Below the pieces are notes generated by a model. The model was not told where the DNA came from, did no database searches, and worked only from the letters and a program-made list of their open reading frames with translations. From NCBI RefSeq assembly GCF_003597395.2, contig NC_133771.1, positions 45,035,985-45,099,984 of the forward strand: a stretch of 64,000 bases of DNA, written 5' to 3'. The position numbers and the translations under genes are program-made. This stretch comes from Chelonoidis abingdonii. Lineage: Eukaryota > Chordata > Testudines > Testudinidae. Below are positions 11,740 through 21,570 of this stretch, piece by piece (position 1 is the first letter of the stretch; every line of letters begins with the position of its first letter).

Positions 11740-13735
11740 GAAAGATAGAAAATATGGTAAGAAATCACACTGGCTTACCCTGAAGTTTGTCAATAACCTG
11801 AATTTAAAAAAATAACCATACAAATAATAAAAAATAGATCAAATTATGAACAATGAATATAAAACACAACAAAAGCATGTAGGAACAAAAGTGGAAAGGC
11901 TAAGGCACAAAATGAAATTAAGCTAGCAAGGAACATAGCAAGTAATAGGAAAACATTTTACAAATATATTAGAAGCAAGAGGAAGATGAAGGACAGAGTA
12001 GGCCCTTTACTCAATGAGGGGGGAAAGACAATAACAGAAAACACAGCGATGGCCAAAGTGCTAAATGCCTTTTTTGTTTCCGTTTTCACTCAAAAAAAGT
12101 GACTGGACGACTAATTTAGCGATCATCGGCGTAAATTGGGTAGGATAAGAGGTTAAAATAGGGAAAGAACAAGTTAAGAATTACTTAGACAAGTTAAAAG
12201 TCTTCAGGTCGACAGTGTGCAATATATCTTAAAATACTTAAGGAACTGACTGAAGAAATCTCTGAGCCATTAGTGATTGTATTTGAGAACTCATGAAGGA
12301 TGGGAGAGATCCCAAAGGACTGGAAAAGGGCAAAATATACTACCTATTTATATAAATGGAAATAAGGGCAACCCTGGGAATTACAGACCAGGTTAACTTT
12401 GATATCCGCAAATATAATGGAACAAATAATCAAACAAACACTCATTTTGCTAGCATATAGAAGATAACAAGGTGATATGTAATAGTTAAGAACTATTAAC
12501 ATGGTTTTGTCAAGAACAAATAATGTGAAACCAACGTAATGTCCTTCTTTCACAGCTGTGTGGATGGGGGGCAGGGGAAGCAGGGAATGTGATACATTTC
12601 AACTTTAATAAGGCTTTTATATGGTCTCACATGACCTTCTCATAAGCAAACTAGGGAAATATAGCCTAGATGAACCTGCTATAAGGTGGATGTACAGCTG
12701 GTTGGAAGACCGTACTACAGAAAGTAATTATCAATGGTTCACAGTCAATCTGGAAAGGCATATCAAGTGGGGTCTGGCAAGGATCTGTCCTGGATCCCAT
12801 CCTATTCAGTACCTTCATAAATGATTTGGGTAATAGCATAGAGAATACACTTGTGAAGTTTGCAGACGATACCAAGTAGAGAGGAGTTGCAAGTAATTTC
12901 GGAGATGGAATAAGAATTCAAAATAATCTTGACAAACTGAAGAAATCATCTGAAATAAATAGGATGAAATTCAATAAGGACAAATGCAAAGTTGTCCACT
13001 TATGAAGGAATAATCAGTTGCACAAAAACAAAATGGAAAATGATTGCCTAGTGTGGATACAGCAGAAAAGGGTCTGGGGGTTCTAGTGGATCACAAACTA
13101 AATATGAGTCAACAATGTAAGAAAAAAAAGCAAACATCATTCTGGGATGCATTAGCAGGAGTGCAGTAAGCAAGACACTAGAAATAATTCTACACTACAC
13201 AGATCAGGCCTCAACTGGAATGTTGTGTGCAGTTCTGGGCCACACACTTCGGGAAAGATGTGGACAAACTGGAGAAAGTTCAGAGGAGAGCAACAAAAAA
13301 TTATTCAAGTTCTAGAAAAACATGACCTATAAGGAAAGATTGATAATACTGGGTTTGTTTAGTCTGGAGAAGAGAAGACTGAGGGGGGAATGATAACAGT
13401 CTTCACATATGTAAAAGATTGTTATAAAGAGGAGGGTGATAAATCGTTCTCCTTATCCATGGAGGACAGGACAGGAAGTAATAAGATTAAATTGCAGCAA
13501 GGACGATTTAGGTTAGCCATTAAGAAAAACTGTCCACTGTTAGGGTAGTTAAGCACTAGAAGAAACTACCTAGGAGACTGTGGAATCTCCATCCCTGGAG
13601 GTTTTTAAGAACAAGTTAGACAAACACATGTCAGCGATGGTCTAGAAGATAAGACTTAACCTGTCTTAGTGCAGGAGATTAGACTAGATGACCTGTTGAG
13701 GTCCTTTCCTGTTCTATATTTCTATGATTCTACAG
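11740..13735 (+). mobile_element. CR1 LINE, about 2 kb with intact 3' end
   Basis: The longest CR1 copy here. It begins upstream of the reverse transcriptase (about 11760, with [24 protein letters not shown] text near 12000) and runs through ISKLGKYSLDEPAIRWMYSWL (12640-12700), a QGSVLDPILFSTFINDLGN-like palm region in shifted frame (12780-12840), FADDTK (12860-12875) and KFNKDKCKVVHL (12970-13000). It goes on through the C-terminal maturase-like region to a CR1 tail at 13680-13735 (gtcctttcctgttctatatt, then tctatgattct). Frameshifts and stops are frequent, so it is dead. The longest open piece is 12621-12824. Confidence 0.92.
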
Positions 13736-13988
13736 TACCGAGGAGGTGATAAGAGGAAGAGACCAAATCTTCCAGACTGTGGTGTTGTCATGCCATTCTG
13801 CATTCTCTCCCTCCTTCCTTCACAAATTTAGAGATATTGTCCTGTATTCACTCCTATGAGTCAGCTTGATTTTCCCCTACAAATAGTATCAGCTGTATAT
13901 GGGAGGGGATTCACTTTTAGAAGATGGAAAGGCAGGCAGGAGTACTGGTACCACCACCACCCTGGAAAGTAACATTCTACTCTAGTAA
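13736..13988. other. Single-copy-looking DNA upstream of the R4-like insertion
   Basis: This is the left flank of the insertion site. If the insertion is removed, 13736-13988 joins directly to 18630 onward. Confidence 0.5.
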
Positions 13989-14001
13989 CTATTCCACAGG
14001 T
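13989..14001. repeat. Left 13-bp target-site duplication of the R4-like element
   Basis: CTATTCCACAGGT occurs here and again, exactly, at 18617-18629. A perfect 13-bp direct repeat bounding a 4.6-kb unit fits target-primed reverse transcription. Confidence 0.85.
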
Positions 14002-14127
14002 AAAAAGAGTGAGGAGTACTTGTGGCACCTGAGAGACTAACAAATTTATCTGGGCATAAGCTTTAGTGGTCTAAAACCCACTTCATCAGATCCATGGAGG
14101 GAAAATACAGTAGGAAGATAGGGGTTC
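14002..14127 (+). repeat. Left inverted terminal arm
   Basis: It runs from aaaaagagtgaggagtactt through cataagctttagtggtctaa to ggaagataggggttctgtg. It matches the reverse complement of 18450-18583 along its whole length with scattered differences. This sequence type (tacttgtggcacc, agactaac) is a widespread short repeat in vertebrates; here it is the end of a larger element. Confidence 0.85.
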
Positions 14128-14162
14128 TGTGTGTGTGTGTGTACACACACACACACACACAC
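14128..14162. repeat. (GT)n(AC)n self-complementary microsatellite
   Basis: A GT run followed by an AC run, so the tract can fold on itself. It marks the inner edge of the left arm. Confidence 0.88.
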
Positions 14163-14623
14163 TTGCACCCCCCTATTCTTATATAATATATAAACTTACT
14201 GAGAAACAGCTAGTTACCCAACGCTTCAACATAGTAAAGAGGAAAGCTGCTCTCACAGCTTGAGATAGACCCAACTCCCAATTACATCCAGACTCAAGAA
14301 GACCTGGAAGAACAAGTGGAATGTGCAGCCCACACTTGAAGCTGAAACTTCACTGCTACCCCCTCCATTACAGAGCACAGCAGCTGATATGAGGCATAAG
14401 ATCATGGAGAAACTAGCTCAGTCAATCCTTGAGACATTTACAAGCAGCTCAGTGGAGAAGTACATCAGATAGTTGTTAGAAGATGCCAATAGAGCCCTCA
14501 GGACAATCCCTACTACCACCATAACTCAAACCAATGAACTGGTATATGCTACAGCCTCTGTAATCCTGGAGATGCTGGCTACACGATCAAGAAGAACAAC
14601 AGTAGGTACCACCCTGGAAATGA

Positions 14624-15809
14624 GGTACGTCTACACTGCACGATTATTTCGAATTAGTTTAAACCGATATTACAAAACAGATCTAATAAAATCGGTTTAC
14701 GCGCGTCCACAGTGGGATCACAAAATCGATTGTTGTGTCCATGGTCCAAAGCTACCATCGATTTCAGGAGCGGTGCACTGTGGGTAGCTGTTCCTCAGCT
14801 ATCCCATAGTTCCCACTTCCAGGTTGAGAGTACAGTGCCTGTGGGCAGAAAACATTGCCCCGGGTGGTGCTGGGTACAGCTCACCCCTCCCTTTGTGAAG
14901 GCAGCAGACAGACCCTTTGGGTGCCTTTTTCCCGAGTGCATTAGCAAACGCATAGCCAGCAATCATGGACCCTGGAGATCACAACGGTATCCCTGACCGT
15001 TGTCAACACATCCTGCGCAGTCTCTCTGCCAGCAGCATTCAGTACACAGAGGGGACATTTACAGTACTCAAGGAATTATTTATTTTACTTCTCTTTCACG
15101 TGCGGGGGAGGGGGAAGAGACTGACGAGCTGTTCCGTGAACCACACAAGACACCGTGTATTAAGCTACAGACATGGGGCACTCACGAAGAATGCAAATAG
15201 TTTCAGAGACTGCTGTGGAGACTGGTAGCTGTAGTCCTCATTACCCCTCCCTCCCTCCTTCCATGAGGCATCCGTTTGAGTCTCTGGCTTCCCGTTACGG
15301 TTGTACGCACCGCTGTGTATCCTGGAGTTATTTTTCAAACGCTTTGGCATTTCTGTTCTTTAACGGAGCTCTGATAACAGATTTGTCTCACCATACGCGT
15401 CAGAGCTAGAATCTCCCGTAAGGTTTCAATGCAGGAGCTACTTTTGCAATTTGAACTGCATCGCCACCAGTGCTGATCAGAGCTGGACACGTGAAAGCAG
15501 GAAATGTCATTCTAAAGGTCTCGGGGCTTTTCTGTTTACCGGCACTCGCATCGAGTTCGGATTGCGGACCAGAGCGGTCAGTGGTGCACTGTGGGATACC
15601 TCTAGGAGCCAATATGTCGATTTCCGTCCACACGAACCCAATCGAGTTATCACTTTCGAATTTAGCGCTACTCCTCTCGTCTGGGAGGAGTTCCGAATCG
15701 ATTTAGGAGCCGTTTAACTCGATATTAATGACGACGTCATGTGAACGGGTACAGCGTTAAATCAGTATGGCCATTAAACCAATTTAAAGTCGCAGTGTAG
15801 ACTCTGGCC
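14624..15809 (+). mobile_element. Nonautonomous TIR transposon (1,186 bp), probably Harbinger-like, nested in the LINE
   Basis: Starts GGTACGTCTACACTGC and ends GCAGTGTAGACTCTGGCC; the ends share TCTACACTGC as inverted repeats. It is flanked by TGA (14621-14623 and 15810-15812), a 3-bp duplication as used by PIF/Harbinger, and removing it rejoins the LINE reading across ATGAGGTGGAGG. CpG content is clearly higher than in the surrounding DNA (gcgcgtcc, ttcgaat, tcgatt), suggesting a younger insertion. No transposase was seen; the open frames of 60-94 codons inside have no motif. Confidence 0.75.
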
Positions 15810-16807
15810 TGAGGTGGAGGACAAGATCAGGTGACTCGGAGAGAAGTTAGTCAGCTGGAGGAAACTAGAAGGGTGGAGATTAAGGATAAGACTCGGCTAC
15901 TGAAAAAATACATAGGGCCTGACTCCATCTGAAGCCCTAAGACTGCTAAACAAAGCTCACAGCACTGGCTACCAGGCTAAGGAGACACACTGAAGAAGCA
16001 GAGGCCAAAAAAGTAAATGCCCTGTCTCCAAAGAACCATCCAAGGTGTACTCCAACTGCAGTGCAACAACACAATACCAGCAGAGCCACCAGCAGCAGAA
16101 AATGAACAGTCCTGGAAGAACATATGAGAGAAAGAGAAGACTCATAACACCAGTGCAAAGTGGCTGCAGACCTGAGAAGGAGCAAGCAATCTCCCAGAAC
16201 AGAACAGTCACATCACAGTAGAAGACATCCAGCAGCGGGTCAAGAACATGAAGAGCTGGACAGCACCTGGACCAGACATGATCCACACCTACTGGCTAAA
16301 GAACACTAACAGCAGCGCATGAACGCCTAGCAGCACAGATGAACCAGCTGCTAGCAGCAGGCTCCTCCCAAACTGGCTAACCAAGGAAGGACAGTGCTGA
16401 TGCAGAAACAGCCTGCAAGGAACAGAACCTCCACTACCAGCCAATAACCTGCTTCCCACAACATGAAAAGTCCTATCAGGCATCATAGTGCCACGCTACA
16501 GACCACATGGGCCAGTACATGAGACAGCTCAGAAGGGCATTGGGAACAACACCAGAGCTCAAACACAGTTGCTCATAGATAGAGCAGTCCGCCCAGACTC
16601 AAAGTCTAGACAGCCAATCTGAGCACAAGCCTGGATTGACTTACAGGAAAGCCTACGACCCAATGCGCACACATGGATCTGTGACTGTCTGGCGCTATAC
16701 AAAGTCAACAGGACAGCTAAGGACCTTCCTCAAGAAACTCAATGGGACTATGGAAGAACAACACTAGAAGTCACATCAAGGCAGCTTGCACAAGTGGCCA
16801 TCAAGTG

Positions 16808-16850
16808 CGGCATATACCAAGGTGATGCATTGTCCCCGCTGCTGTTCTGT
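16808..16850 (+). other. RT motif GIYQGDALSPLLFC
   Basis: The best-kept reverse transcriptase motif of the R4-like element; it precedes the active-site block by about 100 bases. Confidence 0.85.
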
Positions 16851-17267
16851 CATAGGCTTAACACCCTCAGCCAGATAATCACAAGGACTGGATACGGGTA
16901 CAGGTCAGGGTGGAACTACCATCAGCCACCTCCTTTTACATGGAGACATCAAGCTGTATGCTAAGATGAACGAGACATCGACTCGCTAATCCACTGACGG
17001 GATCTACAGTGAGGATATCGGGATGTCATTCGGACTGGAGAAGTGTGGCCGGATGGTAGTGAAGAGAGGGAAGGTAGTCCAAGACTGATGTGGTGGAACT
17101 ACCAGCGGCCACATAAGCAGACATACAGACCAGCTACAAGTACCTTGGTGTCCCAAGTCACATGGAAACCATGATGAGGAGCAAGGAAGACAGCAACATC
17201 CAAGTATCACCAAAGGATAAGACAGGTCATATCTGTTCAGTGGGAAGAACAAGATCCATTCCATCAA

Positions 17268-17307
17268 CAGATACGCCCTGCCGGTTCTTCAGATACGCCC
17301 TGCCGGT
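17268..17307 (+). repeat. Short duplication inside the LINE ORF
   Basis: cagatacgccctgccggt occurs twice, at 17268-17285 and 17290-17307. It breaks the frame of the R4-like pseudogene. Confidence 0.9.
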
Positions 17308-18398
17308 ATAGTGAGCTGGCCAAAGGAGGACATGGGGCTGCTGATGTGAAACCAGGAAGCTCCTCACAATGCACGGAGGTTTCCACCCCAGTCAACACTA
17401 GAGACTGTATACCAGCCGGAAAGAAGGTGGGTGGGGCTTGTGAGCGTCAAAGCCACTGTCCTGGACGAAACCCGGAACATCAGGAGTACATCAGTAAGAT
17501 GGCCCCAAAGATGAGCTGCTGAGAGAATGCCTGAGGCAGCAGCAGACATGGAGGAAGACCAAGCAGAAGAAGCGCCATGGCAAGACAAGACCCTGCATGG
17601 GATGTACCATCGACAGATAGCTGAGGTGGCTGACATTGGGAAATCCTACCAGTGGCTGAAAGGGCTGGACTAAAAGACAGCACTGAGGCACTGATCATAC
17701 AGACAGGAACAGGCACTAAGCACAAAGATACATTGAAGCAGGAGTCTACCACACTAGAGAGGACCCAAGGTGCAGACTGTGCAGAGAGGCCTCAGAGACA
17801 GTCCAACACATAGTGGCAGGATCAAAGATGCAGGCAGGAACAGCATACACCTGAACGGCACAACCAAGTGGCTGGCATTGTGTACAGGAACATCTGACAA
17901 GCATATGGGCTAGACCCCTCCCAAGACCAGATGGAGATTCCACAGAAGGTTGTGGAGAATAGCAGGGCTAGATTCTGTGGGACTCTAGATCCAGATGGAC
18001 AGGCAGGTACTGGCCAATCAACCAGATATCGTGGTAATAGACAAGGACGAGAAGACAGCGGTGGTGATAGATATAGCAGTGCCAAGTGACAGCAACATCA
18101 GAAGAAGGAATATGAGAAGCTGGAGAAGTACCAGGGCCTGAAAGAGGAACTAGAGAGGATGTGGAAAGTGAAGGCCAAAGTGGTCCCAGTGGTGGTAGGA
18201 GCACTTGGGGCTGTGACTCCTAAGCTGGGTGAGTGGCTCCAACAGATCCCAGGAACAACATCAGAGCTCTCTGTCCAGAAAAGTGCAGTGCTAGGAACAG
18301 CTAAGATACTGCGCAGAACCCTCAAACTCCCAGGCCTCTGGTAGAGGACCCGAGGTTGAGGAAGACACACACCACCGATAGGGGGGAGAGGGGAATTT

Positions 18399-18446
18399 TT
18401 TATATATATAGATCTATATATATAGATATAGATACATATATATATC
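18399..18446. repeat. (TA)n/TATAGA microsatellite
   Basis: tatatatata, gatcta and tatagata units. It lies between the stop of the R4-like frame and the right arm. Confidence 0.85.
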
Positions 18447-18449
18447 AAT

Positions 18450-18616
18450 CACACAGAGAACCCCCATCTTCCTACTGTATTTTCCCTCCATGCATCTGAC
18501 GAAGTGAGTTTTAGACCACGAAAGCTTATGCCCAAATAAATTCGTTAGTCTCAGGTGCCACAAGTACTCCCCATTCTTTTTGCTGATACAGACTAACATG
18601 GCTACCACTCTGAAAC
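18450..18616 (-). repeat. Right inverted terminal arm (3' end of the R4-like element)
   Basis: Reverse complement of the left arm (14002-14127) plus about 36 terminal bases ending accactctgaaacc. It contains cgaaagcttatgccc, gttagtctcaggtgccacaa and gatacagactaacatggcta, words of a short repeat dispersed through many vertebrate genomes. Confidence 0.85.
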
Positions 18617-18629
18617 CTATTCCACAGGT
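18617..18629. repeat. Right 13-bp target-site duplication of the R4-like element
   Basis: CTATTCCACAGGT, identical to 13989-14001. Confidence 0.85.
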
Positions 18630-19044
18630 GTTTCATGGAAGAGCTTGCTTCCAAGATGCTCCAAATCACTGCTTCTCCTATGTATTCTGGTCATACCTAC
18701 TCTTTTGGTAGTCCTAGACACTTTGTAGGCTGTTTCAGCTTGCTTGAGGCCCCAATGGTGCTCAGGTTTATCCCTGCCCCAATTAGAGAAATCAGCCTAA
18801 GTTTTGCTGGCAGAACTCGAGAAATTCATATTTTTGGGTGTGTTTAAGAATAATCCTAATATTTTATTGTTTGATCCGATGCATGATATTAATCTCATCC
18901 AGCAGAACCATGAATTTGGTAGAGGGAAAGACTTTTGCAAGGTCTTCAGGATATGCAAGAATCTCCACAGTGACATAATGGAAGCGTGATGTTTTTCAGA
19001 AAAGTGGCCAGAAAGCCAATTATTTATGACAATTCCAGGAATAA
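18630..19044 (+). other. Unassigned sequence upstream of a TGA-only frame
   Basis: Two overlapping short open frames (18635-18847 and 18804-18989) lie here in different frames. Neither has a recognised motif. They may be the earlier part of the decayed frame described next, broken by frameshifts (one could be at the A run 19051-19058). Confidence 0.3.
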
Positions 19045-19491
19045 AGGCAGAAAAAAAATGTCTTCTCCCTCATGCATGAAGTGATTTTATCTGACCCAAA
19101 AGGAACCTATGAACATTTGGAACTTCAAGCACCTGATCTGGAAACATGAATCAGGATTTTCTGTGAATGGAGAAGCAGCCAACCTCCTTGCAGATGATTA
19201 CTGCAACAACCTGCTTTATTCTTCATTTTTGGAGCATTAATTGAGAAGGACCAACTGAATCATCTTTGAAATGCCCTTCTGACCTTTCCACTGCCTGACC
19301 GTGACCAGTTTGAAACTGTGATGTATAGTGCTTTAGGAACTGTGTTGACTGTGTGAGGTTACTGCATCTTAATTGTCTGGGATGTCCTGAATGCAGCTGA
19401 AGTTGTTTGGTGAGTGAACTTGAAGTGGGGTCAGAGAAATCTTGGGAACAAGGATTCTGTCTCTCTGCTGATTAGTAATTTTGTCATTAGT
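19045..19491 (+). pseudogene. Unidentified decayed coding-like frame, interrupted by TGA only
   Basis: One reading frame runs 149 codons with five TGA codons (near 19147, 19183, 19267, 19351 and 19411) and no TAA or TAG until 19492. Readable pieces include SDPKGTYEHLELQAPDLET, IRIFCEWRSSQPPC, ALFFIFGALIEKDQLNHL and ALLTFPLPDRDQFETVMYSA. In AT-rich DNA the absence of TAA and TAG over this length suggests a former coding sequence in which CGA or TGG became TGA. I do not recognise the protein. It could be a processed pseudogene or an unlisted transposon ORF; chance is not excluded. Confidence 0.35.
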
Positions 19492-20632
19492 TAATTTTCT
19501 TATTGTTGTTGTTTTGACACAGCCATTGAAGGAAAATTACAAGAAATGATTAGTTTCATTTTATGAAATGTATTGAAATCACTGGCTGTGATCATGAGAC
19601 CCTTTTGATGGAGTCCTTTGAAACAGCAATATGATCAGTGAATCCACAGTGACAAAGTGGTCTCTGGATGAACAGAGAAGATTTGTCTGAAGAAATGATA
19701 GAGGTATTAAAGAGATTAATGTAATAGGATAACATATTTCTGATCTTGCATTCCTTGTGTACTCAAAACTCTTATTAACTTGAGTAGAAGAGCTGGGTGT
19801 ACAGGAAGGACAGGTTTGGGACCTTACTGGAATGTTCAGTAAGATAACTAATTGGCAATAAAGGAGAAAAATGTATATCATAGCTGTGATATTATAAAAA
19901 CCACCAAGTAAAATATCACAACTACAAGGTTTTGTGATTTAAATCCTAGCAGCAGCCAAGTAGTCAAAAGGATGTTCTCTCTCAAAGTAACAGCCATAAA
20001 TAATCAATGTGGAAAGTACTACTGGCAAGAAATACCAGCAAAAGAAAACAAGAGCAATAATTCAATGTAAATTTCTACCAAGTTACCTCAGGCAAAATTA
20101 AGTGGGTTGAGACATGTACACAATACAACCTAATAAAAAACTAGTAAACTATGAGCAGGGCCATTAATACATATTGCATTAGTGAGGCTTCTGTGGTTTA
20201 TCATATTGTCATCAGAATCCGCTCAGTGTATGTAATGGGCACTTTGCTAATCCGCATATTTATAACTCACAAAACTCTCTTAATGTCTCTCAGCACTTCT
20301 CAGCACAGATTTAATAGCAGTTTTGTAGTGAGGTCTTAGATTAAACCTTCATTAATTTTGCAAAATATACTGGACTGCATTTACTAGCACATTATAAAGT
20401 ACTGGAAGTTACCAAGGCCCAGATCCTGCAATCACTGTCGATGGGGCTCTACTCAGGAGTAAGAATCCAGTTACATGATCTGGACCTGAAACTTAAAACT
20501 ACAATTGCCAGAATAAATTAACATTTAATTAATTAATTAAATTAATTAAATGTACTGGATTTTTCATTTGGGGCTGATCTAAACTCAGTGAAAAATCTTC
20601 CACTGACTTCAATATTCTTTGGTTCAGGCTCT
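19492..20632. other. AT-rich non-coding DNA
   Basis: No gene. The 100-codon minus frame 19579-19881 has no motif. A short atcctgcaatcac...atctggacc foldback at about 20411-20487 belongs to the MITE style seen elsewhere in the window. Confidence 0.45.
20519..20551. repeat. AT-only near-palindrome
   Basis: TTAA/TTAAT units from about 20521, almost self-complementary over 33 bases. Confidence 0.75.
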
Positions 20633-20967
20633 TAGGTCCAGATTCACAAAGGTAAATCATATGCACCCAACTGCCTCTGCAGGCCCTAAGCCCAATATTA
20701 TGGCACAATGATATTCTCAAAAACACTGCTCCACTGCCACTTAATCCTGTAGGTGCCTAAGTCCCTATAGCACCAAGGTTTTGCCCAGTGGGCCTGAGCA
20801 AAGTTGCCTATGTCCTGATGCCACCCCACATCTAAAATGTTTCTCAAAGACCTAGTTTGAGTCAAAGTTCTGGCAGAATTCTCAGATTACGTGTTTTCCT
20901 ACCCAGTCTGGTAGGGGTAAAAATCAATGCAAGTTAGGCACATAAATACCTTTGAGGATCTGAGCCA
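20633..20967. mobile_element. MITE with inverted ends (about 335 bp)
   Basis: The left end ggtccagattcacaaaggta pairs with the right end tacctttgaggatctgagcc as an inverted repeat. The interior holds the words gcaggccctaagcccaat and gtaggtgcctaagtccc. No coding capacity. The superfamily is not certain; Harbinger-like is likely from the GG...CC ends. Confidence 0.65.
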
Positions 20968-21495
20968 CAGCCCTGACCCCCTACTTCAATAATTCACAAT
21001 AGGTCTTCCAATCAGTGTGAATTTGTGAGCTTTACTTTATTCTGTGCTCTTGATCAGTAAAAATACTTTCTTTGCTCAGTATGAGAAACACACTAATTTA
21101 AACATATCAACTTAATAATAATTCAGGGTATTCTCAATACTCTGGTATTTTAAATCCTTTGAAAGAATCCACTGAGATAAGAATAATGACAAAGTCACTA
21201 TGATGGCACACAGTGTGGTAAAATGACAACTCTGTACACGTTTTAGGAAGTGTTCTTATAAATCATATTTAAACTAAGTTACTAGAGGATGGGGGAAATG
21301 CATAGCAAATTAGTTTGCATCAGACATACACACTAATGAAAAATAAAGGAAAAATATTTTGGTTTATAATTTTCCCAGTTTATGTCAGTGTCTGCTTTCC
21401 ATCATATGCTTAGGAGAAAGTATGTAATACTAAATTCTCAGTACAACACTGATTTACATTTTAACAGATCAGCATAAGTGCCGGTAATGGTTTTT
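20968..21495. other. AT-rich non-coding DNA
   Basis: Nothing recognised. Confidence 0.45.
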
Positions 21496-21570
21496 CATAG
21501 ATTCATAGACTCTAGGACTGGAAGGGACCTCGAGAGGTCATCGAGTCCAGTCCCCTGCCCTCATGGCGGT
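21496..21570 (-). mobile_element. CR1 3' tail
   Basis: catagattcatagactctag followed by gactggaagggacctcgaga and the ggtcatcgagtccagtcccc block is a CR1 3' terminus read from its end. Confidence 0.9.

Larger units (their letters stand above)
14220..18344 (+). pseudogene. Broken R4/Dong-like reverse transcriptase/endonuclease
   Basis: Decayed single ORF of a non-LTR retrotransposon; once a target-primed reverse transcriptase with a nuclease. Readable parts in order: KSWTAPGPDMIHTYWLK (about 16249-16300), the FRKAYDP-like palm entry (16645), GIYQGDALSPLLFC (about 16808-16850), the active-site region around 16935-16970 where the expected YxDD has become HGD, SFGLEKCGRMVVKRGKV (17025-17080), a zinc-knuckle C-x2-C-x7-H-x4 with the last Cys changed to Ser (17775-17825), PDIVVIDKDEKTAVVIDIAV (18021-18080) of the endonuclease, and an open C-terminal stretch (18159-18344) ending KILRRTLKLPGLW. 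Many stops and frameshifts, an internal duplication (17268-17307) and a transposon insertion at 14624. The element is dead. Confidence 0.85.
14002..18616 (+). mobile_element. R4/Dong-like LINE insertion with inverted terminal arms
   Basis: A whole retrotransposon insertion: 13-bp duplications outside, a 126-bp arm at each end in opposite orientation, microsatellites just inside the arms, and one long decayed coding region on the plus strand. The 1,186-bp transposon at 14624-15809 is a later insertion, so the original unit was about 3.4 kb. The right arm also carries about 36 extra terminal bases absent from the left arm, so the left copy is truncated. Assignment to the R4/Dong group rests on the protein layout (RT, then C-x2-C-x7-H-x4-C, then restriction-like endonuclease); the exact clade is inference. 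Confidence 0.8.

Noticed and set aside
14002..14127. Left arm as an unrelated SINE near the LINE
   Set aside because: The 13-bp duplications lie outside both arms, so the arms belong to the same insertion.
15946..16286. Leu/Cys-rich minus-strand frames suggesting membrane proteins (also 17480-18448)
   Set aside because: These are the antisense of the plus-strand R4-like pseudogene; the sense reading gives recognisable RT and endonuclease motifs.
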